Assembly (NCBI GenBank): GCA_021799755.1
Contig: JAJYZU010000044.1
Span: forward strand, 1 to 8,345
Direction: 5' to 3'
From: Thermoplasmata archaeon
GTDB taxonomy: Archaea; Thermoplasmatota; Thermoplasmata; Thermoplasmatales; Thermoplasmataceae
Length of the DNA stretch: 8,345 bases
Shown here: piece by piece, positions 1 to 7,218 of the stretch
Position numbering within the stretch: position 1 is the first letter of the stretch
Layout: every line of letters begins with the position of its first letter
Notes under the pieces: model-generated
What the model saw: the letters and a program-made list of their open reading frames with translations, nothing else
Told to the model about the DNA's origin: nothing
Database searches by the model: none
Translations under genes and position numbers: made by a program

Positions 1-756
1 GCGGAACGTATCTGAATGATAACCGCGATTCATGGAGTCAAGGATACGATCATCACCGCTCTGGACTGGGAGATGCAGGAACTTGTACACCTTATCGCTT
101 GAATAAGCGCTCAGTAGTCCCTGGAGTATTCCGGCGGTGTTGCCTGGTTCCATCATGCCTACCCTGATCCTGAAGTCGCCCTGGATGGAGGAGACGGACT
201 CGATCAGGCGATCAAGCGATGTGCCTAGATCTTTTCCATACGCAGCGGAATCCAGTGAAGAGAGACGTATTTCCCTGATTCCATGGCATAGTTGAATCAT
301 TGCCTGTCCCTTGATCTTTGCTATTGGGCGAGAGATTAATGATCCTCTTGCTATTCGAGAAATGCAGAAGTTACAGCTTCCTGTGCATCCCTGATTGATG
401 GGTATACCGTCAAATATTGATGGTTCCCTGATCTCTATGTCGTCGAGTGCACCCTTATAGAATGACCTGAATTCGCTCTTTCCTATCAGCTTGATATTTT
501 CTGACTCAATCGAACCTGCACTGACGGATGAAAGGCAACCCATAACCTCGACCTTTCCCTTTGCCGACAGTTCCGCTATACGCCTGAGCATTCTGTCCTC
601 TGTGTGCTGTATGACGACGCAGGTCCCAATAATCCGAAGATCTGCTTCATCCGGATTTTTTGTAATAACTGCACCTTCTGAAAGGAGTTTATTAGCATAA
701 AGACCGGTTTCAGACTTGTTCAGGGTGCAACCATACGATTCCAGGTATATCTTCAT
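1..756 (-). CDS. tRNA-t6A37 methylthiotransferase (archaeal/CDKAL1-like, MiaB family), 5' part only; 3' end beyond window
   Basis: This is a radical SAM enzyme expected to add a methylthio group to N6-threonylcarbamoyladenosine at tRNA position 37, using two [4Fe-4S] clusters. I translated 252 codons by hand; the frame is open to the window edge. The UPF0004 N-terminal domain (about residues 1-100) has its three cluster cysteines at C10 (SYGCTLNKSE), C46 (IIGTCVV) and C74 (VMGCLSS). The radical SAM CxxxCxxC is C124, C128 and C131 in INQGCTGSCNFCISRIARG. The family motif HLPVQSGDDRILDSMNRGY begins at H228. The INQGC context is typical of the archaeal/eukaryal branch rather than bacterial MiaB/RimO. 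The end of the SAM domain and any C-terminal TRAM domain lie outside. The ATG at 756 is chosen because a stop lies eight codons upstream and the protein then begins MKIYLESYGC, as in the family. No SD is visible. A TATA-like box 36 nt upstream gives a very short leader. One oddity: the usual Asn of the NTC motif is Gly here (GTC). Confidence 0.9.
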   Translation of the reverse strand, partial: MKIYLESYGCTLNKSETGLYANKLLSEGAVITKNPDEADLRIIGTCVVIQHTEDRMLRRIAELSAKGKVEVMGCLSSVSAGSIESENIKLIGKSEFRSFYKGALDDIEIREPSIFDGIPINQGCTGSCNFCISRIARGSLISRPIAKIKGQAMIQLCHGIREIRLSSLDSAAYGKDLGTSLDRLIESVSSIQGDFRIRVGMMEPGNTAGILQGLLSAYSSDKVYKFLHLPVQSGDDRILDSMNRGYHSDTFR

Positions 757-785
757 CCAGACTGCAAAAGACTATCCGATATTTT

Positions 786-797
786 ACTTTTATATCG
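786..797 (-). promoter_or_regulatory. Putative TATA box for the methylthiotransferase gene
   Basis: The minus strand reads CGATATAAAAGT, centred about 36 nt before the ATG at 756. With archaeal initiation about 25 nt downstream of the TATA centre, the leader would be about 10 nt. It lies in the 149-bp gap between trxB and this gene, so the gene may have its own promoter as well as readthrough from trxB. No clear terminator is visible in the gap. Based on motif and spacing only. Confidence 0.45.
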
Positions 798-905
798 TTC
801 TGATATGCATCTATCGGGTCCTGGCAGTCCCACTGAATTGCCGATACTGCCTGGATATAATTTGGGGAACGATGCTTGTATCCTTTGCAGATCATCATGT
901 AAGCA

Positions 906-1823
906 TTAACTGTGTTCCTGCATGTACTGTCTTACCCGCAGTGCTGCCTTGCAACCGCTTCCTGCAGCGGTTATTGCCTGCTTATATCGAGGATCGGCAA
1001 CATCACCCGCCACGAAAACGCCTTCATACTCTGTCATTACCTCGTCCTTGGTGATAATATACCCCAATTCATTCAGTGGCAGTTTTCCTTTCACAAAATC
1101 AGTATTAGGCTTATGACCTATCGCCACGAACAGGCCCTGAATCTCCTTTTCTGTCGTCTCCTTCTTACCTTCAGTCCTGATTACGACACTCGTTACAACA
1201 CGGTCACCTTTTATTTCGGTAACCTCGCTATTCCAGATAACGGAAACTTTAGGGTTTGATAGAACTCTTTCCTGCATTATTCTGCTTGCCCTGAACCTGT
1301 TTCTCCTGTGTATGATTGTGACGCTCTTCGCAAAGCTTGTGAGATACAGAGAATCTTCCATGGCTGTGTCTCCGCCCCCAACGACGATGACGTCCTTTTC
1401 CTTGAAGAAAGGAGCGTCGCAGGTTGCACAGGAGCTAACGCCCCTTCCAATAAATTTCTTTTCCGATGGGATGCCAAGCCACTTTGCAGACGAGCCAGTC
1501 GCAATAATCACTGACCTGGTCTCGATTGTTTCCCTTGATGTATGTACCCTGATAGGATGGGTGTCGATTTCTATATCAGTAACAAAGTCATTTTTGAACC
1601 TTGTACCGAACTTCTCGGCATGTTTATGCATCCTTTCCATCAGGTCCGGGCCAAGTACTCCTTCCGGGAAAGCAGGGAAATTCTCAACGTTGGTAGTAAG
1701 TTCCAGTTGACCGCCATCCTCTATGCCCGTTATGAGGAGAGGGTTAAAGTTGTCCCTTCCACAGTAAATTGCAGCAGTCAAACCGGCAGGTCCTGAACCT
1801 ATTATCGTAACATTTTCTATCAT
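906..1823 (-). CDS. trxB: Thioredoxin reductase (FAD-dependent, low-molecular-weight type)
   Basis: This cytosolic flavoprotein reduces thioredoxin or a similar dithiol protein. At 305 aa it has the usual length of the bacterial/archaeal low-Mr class. The FAD-binding Rossmann motif GSGPAG is at residues 9-14. The redox pair is C132-A-T-C135 followed by D136, the class hallmark. The second Rossmann motif GGGDTAMED is at 149-157. H172-R173-R174-N-R-F-R178 is the HRRxxxR motif that binds the NADPH 2'-phosphate. The C-terminal FAD motif AGDVAD is at 272-277, followed by KQAITAAGSG. From the intact motifs I infer that NADPH is the electron donor. The ATG at 1823 is preceded by a GAGAAGG SD-like site 7 nt away (1831-1837). 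It lies 94 nt downstream of the iminopeptidase gene on the same strand, so co-transcription is possible. Ferredoxin- or NAD-dependent relatives are the main alternative, but the CxxC context and HRRxxxR favour a true NADPH enzyme. Confidence 0.93.
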   Translation of the reverse strand: MIENVTIIGSGPAGLTAAIYCGRDNFNPLLITGIEDGGQLELTTNVENFPAFPEGVLGPDLMERMHKHAEKFGTRFKNDFVTDIEIDTHPIRVHTSRETIETRSVIIATGSSAKWLGIPSEKKFIGRGVSSCATCDAPFFKEKDVIVVGGGDTAMEDSLYLTSFAKSVTIIHRRNRFRASRIMQERVLSNPKVSVIWNSEVTEIKGDRVVTSVVIRTEGKKETTEKEIQGLFVAIGHKPNTDFVKGKLPLNELGYIITKDEVMTEYEGVFVAGDVADPRYKQAITAAGSGCKAALRVRQYMQEHS

Positions 1824-1830
1824 AAAAATT

Positions 1831-1837
1831 CCTTCTC
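1831..1837 (-). promoter_or_regulatory. SD-like site of trxB
   Basis: The minus strand reads GAGAAGG, 7 nt before the ATG at 1823. It supports that start and implies a leadered transcript, unlike the apparently leaderless genes elsewhere in the window. Confidence 0.5.
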
Positions 1838-1873
1838 ATCGCTGATTGCTAGAACGTAAATTTCACTTTTGGT

Positions 1874-1884
1874 GCATATTTTGA
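1874..1884 (-). promoter_or_regulatory. Possible weak TATA box for trxB
   Basis: The minus strand reads TCAAAATATGC, centred about 56 nt before the trxB ATG. It would start a transcript near 1854 and include the SD at 1831-1837. The match to an archaeal TATA box is poor. trxB may instead be transcribed from the permease/iminopeptidase promoter. Confidence 0.25.
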
Positions 1885-1903
1885 ATAGAAGTAGGAGTAA
1901 AAT

Positions 1904-1917
1904 CCTGATAATTCAGG
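1904..1917 (-). terminator. Small hairpin directly after the iminopeptidase stop; possible weak terminator
   Basis: CCTGA-ATTA-TCAGG (perfect 5-bp stem, 4-nt loop) starts at the base after the TAA stop at 1918-1920 and is followed on the minus strand by ATTTTA. The stem is short and the T run is only four bases, so it may attenuate rather than stop transcription into trxB, or be chance. Confidence 0.25.
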
Positions 1918-4211
<2,294 letters not shown>

Positions 4212-4219
4212 GTTAATTT

Positions 4220-4223
4220 CCTC
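4220..4223 (-). promoter_or_regulatory. SD site deciding the permease start
   Basis: TGAGGAAATTAACATG on the minus strand puts GAGG 8 nt before the ATG at 4211. No comparable site precedes the upstream in-frame ATG at 4277. Confidence 0.5.
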
Positions 4224-4247
4224 AGTTTTCAACGGGAAATATTCATA

Positions 4248-4258
4248 GGATATAAATG
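4248..4258 (-). promoter_or_regulatory. TATA box of the permease-iminopeptidase operon
   Basis: The minus strand reads CATTTATATCC, centred about 42 nt before the ATG at 4211. Initiation about 25 nt downstream (near 4227) leaves a leader of about 16 nt that just contains the GAGG SD. TATA box, start site and SD therefore fit together, and they argue against the longer N-terminus. Confidence 0.6.
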
Positions 4259-4259
4259 T

Positions 4260-4273
4260 CATGTTATAGCATG
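4260..4273. repeat. Inverted repeat CATG-N6-CATG next to the permease TATA box
   Basis: CATGTTATAGCATG has 4-bp arms around six bases, of which the central TATA is itself symmetrical. Its centre is about 14 bp upstream of the TATA centre, a position where a regulator could affect promoter recognition. Each arm is itself palindromic and short, so chance is a fair explanation. Confidence 0.3.
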
Positions 4274-4341
4274 CCATACAAATACCCGTTATTTTTCCGG
4301 CAAAAACAAATACTAAATTTCTGATGTGTAGCCAAAAACCC

Positions 4342-4358
4342 CGGCTTATAGCGGCTTA
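4342..4358. repeat. Tandem direct repeat CGGCTTA with 10-bp period
   Basis: Two exact 7-bp copies (4342-4348 and 4352-4358) are separated by TAG, giving a period of one DNA helical turn. They lie about 95 bp upstream of the permease TATA box in a gap without genes. Helically phased repeats are a common arrangement for regulator binding; no specific regulator can be named. Confidence 0.4.
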
Positions 4359-4381
4359 ATAACTATTAAAAATTAACATAA

Positions 4382-4395
4382 GCCTATTTTTAGGC
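4382..4395. repeat. Perfect inverted repeat GCCTA-TTTT-TAGGC
   Basis: It has 5-bp arms and a TTTT spacer in the 4212-4468 gap between the cupin end and the permease promoter. It could be an operator, or a small hairpin in the RNA 3' of the cupin. There is no T run directly after it on either strand, which makes a classic terminator less likely. The remainder of the gap is AT-rich and shows no convincing ORF or structured RNA. Confidence 0.35.
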
Positions 4396-4468
4396 ATTAC
4401 TACGAGATTGCTTTGTGCCTTTACGCTCAAAAGCTAATGCGAAGATTATAAGGACAGACAACCTGTTT

Positions 4469-4831
4469 TCAATCACCGAGTGCCATTCGTGCAGCCCTGA
4501 TTGGAACGACGCATATTATCGTAGCATTGCTTAACGCCGTCATTCCATGGAACTCGTTTGGTGGTATGAAAATATGATCTCCCTTAACAGCAGATAGCTT
4601 CTCGTTTCCGATTTGCACCGAGAGCTCCCCTTTTACAACGAAAATTTCATGCTCGTAATCATGACTGTGATGCGGTGTTGATCTTCCTTTATCAATAGTT
4701 ATTAAGCGCATTGAAAAAGTCGGGGCACCCTCCCTGTGCGTTATAAGCCATCGTATTCTTGCCCCGCCATCCATTTCGAATTCTTCGACGTCCGCTGAAC
4801 GGCGTACGAAACCACGAATATTTGTCTGCAT
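4469..4831 (-). CDS. Single-domain cupin protein (small metal-binding beta-barrel)
   Basis: This is a small cytosolic cupin of 120 aa from the start chosen here. Cupin motif 1 is G49-R-S-T-P-H-H55-S-H57-D-Y-E-H-E62-IFVVKG68, giving the two His and the Glu of the usual metal site. Motif 2 is GDHIFIPPNEFH, with H95 as the fourth ligand. All four ligands are present, so it probably binds a divalent metal. Its reaction or ligand is not recognisable: stand-alone cupins include dioxygenases, isomerases and sensors. The frame stays open 12 codons upstream to a GTG at 4867. I prefer the ATG at 4831 because the codons between them contain an AAGATATATAC TATA box centred about 25 nt before that ATG, which fits a leaderless mRNA. 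The gene sits between aspartase and the amino acid permease, all on the same strand, but with wide gaps and its own promoter-like site. Confidence 0.8.
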   Translation of the reverse strand: MQTNIRGFVRRSADVEEFEMDGGARIRWLITHREGAPTFSMRLITIDKGRSTPHHSHDYEHEIFVVKGELSVQIGNEKLSAVKGDHIFIPPNEFHGMTALSNATIICVVPIRAARMALGD

Positions 4832-4844
4832 GAAAAAACATGAC

Positions 4845-4874
4845 TCATTGGTATATATCTTTATCACTAGACAT
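4845..4874 (-). other. Nine-codon mini-ORF with a strong SD upstream of the cupin
   Basis: ATG at 4874 opens MSSDKDIYQ and ends at TGA (4847-4845), 13 nt before the favoured cupin ATG and in a different frame from it. It is preceded by GGGAGGGGAGGATG, with 7 nt from the last GGAGG to the ATG, the best SD in the window. It could be a leader peptide controlling the cupin. Alternatively the SD may serve the GTG at 4867 (14 nt, rather long), or be chance. It would matter only if transcription starts upstream, for example from the TAAATAATATA stretch near 4945-4956. Confidence 0.25.
4850..4862 (-). promoter_or_regulatory. TATA box for the cupin gene (leaderless)
   Basis: The minus strand reads AAAGATATATACC, centred 24-25 nt before the ATG at 4831. 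This predicts initiation at or next to the A of the start codon. It lies inside the longer reading frame that begins with GTG at 4867. Confidence 0.5.
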
Positions 4875-4927
4875 ATTACATCCTCCCCTCCCTGAAGATC
4901 GAGCCTTCTTGCTCAAAAGGTTGTAGA

Positions 4928-4939
4928 TATTGATCAATA
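4928..4939. repeat. Perfect 12-bp palindrome TATTGATCAATA
   Basis: A gap-free dyad lies between the aspartase stop and the cupin start, about 78 bp upstream of the cupin TATA box. It could be a regulator site, or simply an AT-rich palindrome. The rest of the 4832-4984 gap holds the purine-rich SD of the mini-ORF and a 4-bp hairpin GAGC-AAGAAG-GCTC, with no other gene. Confidence 0.35.
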
Positions 4940-4984
4940 CCTGTATATTATTTAGAGGATTTTGCGTGTTCACATTACTGAAAG

Positions 4985-6358
4985 TTATCCTGGTACGCCT
5001 TTACGCATAGCCTCGTCAAACTGCTTCTCTGTCAGCTTCCCCGTCTTGAGAGCCAGTTCCTTAATGCTTTTGCCAGTTGTTATTGCTTCCCTGACTATTA
5101 CAGCTACGGTATCATAGCCAAGAATCGGATTCAAGAGTGCCGCGGAACCAAAGCTGCGCGAAAGGTGCTCCTTGCAGACTTCCTCGTTGCCTGTTATTCC
5201 GGAAATTAGTTTTTCTCGGAACATTTTCAAGCCTGATGCCATTATATCCAGCGACCTGCAAAGCTCGAAGTCAATGTGCGGCATCATTACATTAAGCTCG
5301 AGTTGGCCTGCCTGCGCAGAGAAGTTAACTGCCTGCTGTGCACCCAGAGTGGAGTGGCAGATCATATTCATGGCTTCTGCTATTGACGGGTTGACCTTGC
5401 CGGGCATAATGGAAGATCCCTGCTGCACTGCGGGTATATTTATTTCATGTATTCCCGCTCCTGGTCCGGAATAGAGAAGGCGGATATCGTTTGCCATCTT
5501 AGTAACATCAAGTGCGAGGTTTGCTGTAGCGTTCATCACTCGAGAGAAATCTGTCATGGACTGCATTATTCCCATAAGATTGGAGGATTTCTGGAAGTTC
5601 AGGTTAGTGACTTCCGAGATCTCCTTTATGAAGTTCTCCCTGAAGTTAGGTGATGTGTTGATTCCTGTGCCTACTGCTGTTCCACCAGCATTCAGTTCCA
5701 TAATCTTCTCCGTGGCCCATTCCAGTTCTTCTAGATCGTTCTCCATTGCGTAAGAGTATGCGAGGAACTCAAGCCCGAGCGTGACTGGAGCAGCGTCCTG
5801 GAGGTGTGTTCTGCCGGGTTTTACAACATGCCTCAGCTCGTTACCCTTTTCTTTCAGGTTCTTTATGAACACACCAAGCTCTTTCTGAAGCCTGATTGCC
5901 TTTTTGGCAGCAGTGACCCTGATCATTGTAGGGTAAATATCGTTTGTAGACTGGCTCATGTTGACATGATCGTTTGGGTGTATTATTTCATATTTCCCAG
6001 GTTTTTCACCAATTTCAAGCAAGGCTGCGTTGGCGATAACCTCATTCGCATTCATGTTGAAAGATGTTCCCGCCCCTGCCTGGTAAACATCTATCATGAA
6101 CTGGTCATGGTATTTGCCGCCAATTATGACATCACATGCCTTTACAATGGCATTCTTCTTATTCTCATCAAGCTTCTTGCCCTGGAAGTTAGCGATGGCT
6201 GCAGATCTCTTGATCTGTGCCATTGATGCAATATGATCAGAATCTGCTTTCAATCCAGAAATCTGGAAATTTTCCATTGCGCGCCTTGTGTTGATTCCAT
6301 AAAGAACATTGTCTGGTATCTCGATTTCGCCAAGAACATCCTTTTCCTTTCGCGACAT
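4985..6358 (-). CDS. aspA: Aspartate ammonia-lyase (aspartase), class II fumarase/aspartase family
   Basis: This cytosolic enzyme deaminates L-aspartate reversibly to fumarate and ammonia and works as a homotetramer in the family. It is 457 aa, slightly shorter at the C-terminus than typical aspartases (about 468-478 aa). The signature GSSIMPGKVNP is at 314-324, with Ser315 the expected catalytic base on the mobile loop. Substrate-binding motifs are GAGTSFNMN (95-103), NDHVNMSQSTND (129-140) and GRTHLQDA (182-189). Numbering runs three behind Bacillus AspB for Thr101, Ser140/Thr141, Thr187/His188, Ser318, Lys324 and Asn326, all conserved here as T98, S137/T138, T184/H185, S315, K321 and N323. 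GAGTS, SQSTND and HLQDA are aspartase forms, where fumarase C usually has GSGTQS, SQSSND and HLMDA, so I call aspartase over fumarase. The N-terminus (DVLGEIEIPDNVLYGINTRRAMENF) is also aspartase-like. The ATG at 6358 sits about 25 nt from a TATA box and has no SD, so it is probably leaderless. It is divergent from the exosome genes. Confidence 0.83.
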   Translation of the reverse strand: MSRKEKDVLGEIEIPDNVLYGINTRRAMENFQISGLKADSDHIASMAQIKRSAAIANFQGKKLDENKKNAIVKACDVIIGGKYHDQFMIDVYQAGAGTSFNMNANEVIANAALLEIGEKPGKYEIIHPNDHVNMSQSTNDIYPTMIRVTAAKKAIRLQKELGVFIKNLKEKGNELRHVVKPGRTHLQDAAPVTLGLEFLAYSYAMENDLEELEWATEKIMELNAGGTAVGTGINTSPNFRENFIKEISEVTNLNFQKSSNLMGIMQSMTDFSRVMNATANLALDVTKMANDIRLLYSGPGAGIHEINIPAVQQGSSIMPGKVNPSIAEAMNMICHSTLGAQQAVNFSAQAGQLELNVMMPHIDFELCRSLDIMASGLKMFREKLISGITGNEEVCKEHLSRSFGSAALLNPILGYDTVAVIVREAITTGKSIKELALKTGKLTEKQFDEAMRKGVPG

Positions 6359-6377
6359 GGATATAATATTGCATCAG

Positions 6378-6388
6378 AATATATATGG
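6378..6388 (-). promoter_or_regulatory. TATA box for aspA (leaderless)
   Basis: The minus strand reads CCATATATATT, centred about 25 nt before the ATG at 6358, as expected for a leaderless transcript. A second AT-rich stretch immediately before the ATG is too close to serve. Confidence 0.55.
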
Positions 6389-6411
6389 CTTGACTTAGTA
6401 ATCAGGCTCTC

Positions 6412-6434
6412 GATAGTGCATTGATAGTGACTAT
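6412..6434. repeat. Direct repeat GATAGTG (11-bp period) overlapping odd palindrome ATAGT-G-ACTAT
   Basis: GATAGTG occurs at 6412-6418 and 6423-6429. The second copy runs into ATAGTGACTAT (6424-6434), with 5-bp arms around one base. It lies about 30-50 bp upstream of the aspA TATA box and about 50-65 bp upstream of the rrp4 TATA box, a fitting place for an activator or repressor of either gene. Function is inference. Confidence 0.35.
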
Positions 6435-6445
6435 TAGCACGATTG

Positions 6446-6461
6446 TGATATAATTATATCA
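6446..6461. repeat. Perfect 16-bp palindrome in the aspA/rrp4 divergent promoter region
   Basis: TGATATAATTATATCA is identical to its reverse complement with no spacer. It is centred about 95 bp from the aspA ATG and 75 bp from the rrp4 ATG, roughly 26 bp upstream of the proposed rrp4 TATA box. This suits a dimeric regulator binding between divergent promoters. The AT-rich core also resembles a TATA box in both directions, so it could be a promoter element itself. Confidence 0.5.
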
Positions 6462-6475
6462 TTTGAGATAATACA

Positions 6476-6486
6476 CTTAAAATTGG
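6476..6486 (+). promoter_or_regulatory. Proposed TATA box of the exosome operon
   Basis: CTTAAAATTGG is centred about 49 nt before the rrp4 ATG at 6529. Initiation near 6505 gives a leader of about 24 nt that contains the GGTGATC SD. The alternative is the AT-rich palindrome at 6446-6461, which would give a leader of roughly 50 nt. Confidence 0.4.
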
Positions 6487-6519
6487 AAAACGAAATAAGT
6501 TGTTAATCGCAAAAAGAAT

Positions 6520-6526
6520 GGTGATC
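6520..6526 (+). promoter_or_regulatory. SD site of rrp4
   Basis: GGTGATC matches seven bases of the sequence complementary to the archaeal 16S rRNA 3' end and stands just before the ATG at 6529. It fixes that start and shows a leadered mRNA. Confidence 0.6.
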
Positions 6527-6528
6527 AA

Positions 6529-7218
6529 ATGTCAAATGTTAAGCAGATAGTTATGCCAGGCGATCCTGTTGAGGTTCCGAACCTCAAGCCAAGGAATGGC
6601 GTTTACAAGTGCGGGGATAATATGTATTGTTCCCAGTTTTTCGGAATTCTCCAGGAAAGCGAACAGTTTGTAGACGTTGTTCCGTTTACAGGAAAATACG
6701 TGCCGCGCAGAAACGACAAGGTTATAGGTAAAGTTATAGAGATTGGGCCATCGATGTGGATCGTGGACATAAGTTCCACTTATACTACTCTTCTCCATAT
6801 GAACGATGCTCCCTGGAGGGTTACTTCAGGAGAGCTGAAGAGATACATGAATGTTGGCGACTACGTATATGCCAAGATCCTTTCCATTAACGAAATAAAG
6901 GAGAGCTGGATTACGATGAAAGATGTTGGCTTGAAAAAACTAGAGGGTGGAACCCTAGTAAGCCTGCCAGCTCCAAAGGTACCAAGAATAATTGGAAAAG
7001 GCGGCAGCATGGTTAACATGATAAAAGATGCAACTCATACCAGGATAATGGTCGGCCAGAACGGTGTAATATGGCTCGATGGCGCCCCTGAGAACGTCAT
7101 AGTTGCAATAGGGGCTATTAGAAAGGTAGAGGAAGAGGCCCACACTGTTGGCCTCACGGATAGAGTGAAAAAGTATTTGGATGATAAAAAGGGTGAGATA
7201 GTTGGGAACAGCGAGTGA
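6529..7218 (+). CDS. rrp4: Exosome complex RNA-binding subunit Rrp4
   Basis: This is a cap subunit of the archaeal exosome. It sits on the Rrp41-Rrp42 hexameric ring and feeds RNA into the central channel. It is 229 aa, normal for archaeal Rrp4, with the three expected parts. The N-terminal beta domain is about residues 1-58 (VMPGDPVEVP and a GKYVPRRNDKVIG hinge). The S1 RNA-binding domain is about 62-135 (VIGKVIEIGPSMWIVDI and YMNVGDYVYAKI). The KH domain is about 147-205, with the GxxG loop in PRIIGKGGSMVNMI (GKGG 156-159) and the VGQNGVIWLDG strand. The GKGG loop separates it from the other cap subunit Csl4, which has a zinc ribbon and no KH domain. It is the first gene of the plus-strand run, preceded by its own promoter-like region, and overlaps rrp41 by 17 nt. 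In many archaea an SBDS-family gene lies directly upstream; here the divergent aspartase is found instead. Confidence 0.93.
   Translation: MSNVKQIVMPGDPVEVPNLKPRNGVYKCGDNMYCSQFFGILQESEQFVDVVPFTGKYVPRRNDKVIGKVIEIGPSMWIVDISSTYTTLLHMNDAPWRVTSGELKRYMNVGDYVYAKILSINEIKESWITMKDVGLKKLEGGTLVSLPAPKVPRIIGKGGSMVNMIKDATHTRIMVGQNGVIWLDGAPENVIVAIGAIRKVEEEAHTVGLTDRVKKYLDDKKGEIVGNSE
7192..7196 (+). promoter_or_regulatory. SD site supporting the TTG start of rrp41
   Basis: GGTGA lies inside the 3' end of rrp4, 5 nt before TTG at 7202. No in-frame ATG or GTG lies nearby, and the family N-terminus begins at this point. Confidence 0.6.

Noticed and set aside
496..525. tRNA T-loop-like string GGTTCGATT on the minus strand
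   Set aside because: It falls in the methylthiotransferase coding frame. No acceptor, D-arm or anticodon stem can be folded around it.
710..898. 62-codon minus-strand ORF between trxB and the methylthiotransferase
   Set aside because: It begins 7 nt after the trxB stop, but it overlaps the start of the methylthiotransferase by 47 nt, contains that gene's likely TATA box, has no SD and shows no recognisable domain.
716..1054. 112-codon plus-strand ORF across the trxB 3' end and the following gap
   Set aside because: It is mostly antisense to trxB, whose motifs are unambiguous, and has no promoter, SD or domain of its own.
1312..1710. 132-codon plus-strand ORF antisense to trxB
   Set aside because: It lies fully inside trxB, which carries intact FAD, CxxC and NADPH motifs on the other strand.
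4332..4347. AGCC-N8-GGCT hairpin as terminator or H/ACA-like RNA
   Set aside because: The stem is only 4 bp with a long loop. There is no second hairpin or H box, and the T run is inside the loop rather than after the stem.
4451..4471. Possible terminator after the cupin stop (ACAG-GTTGT-CTGT on the minus strand)
   Set aside because: It has a 4-bp stem and no clean T run, too weak to call.
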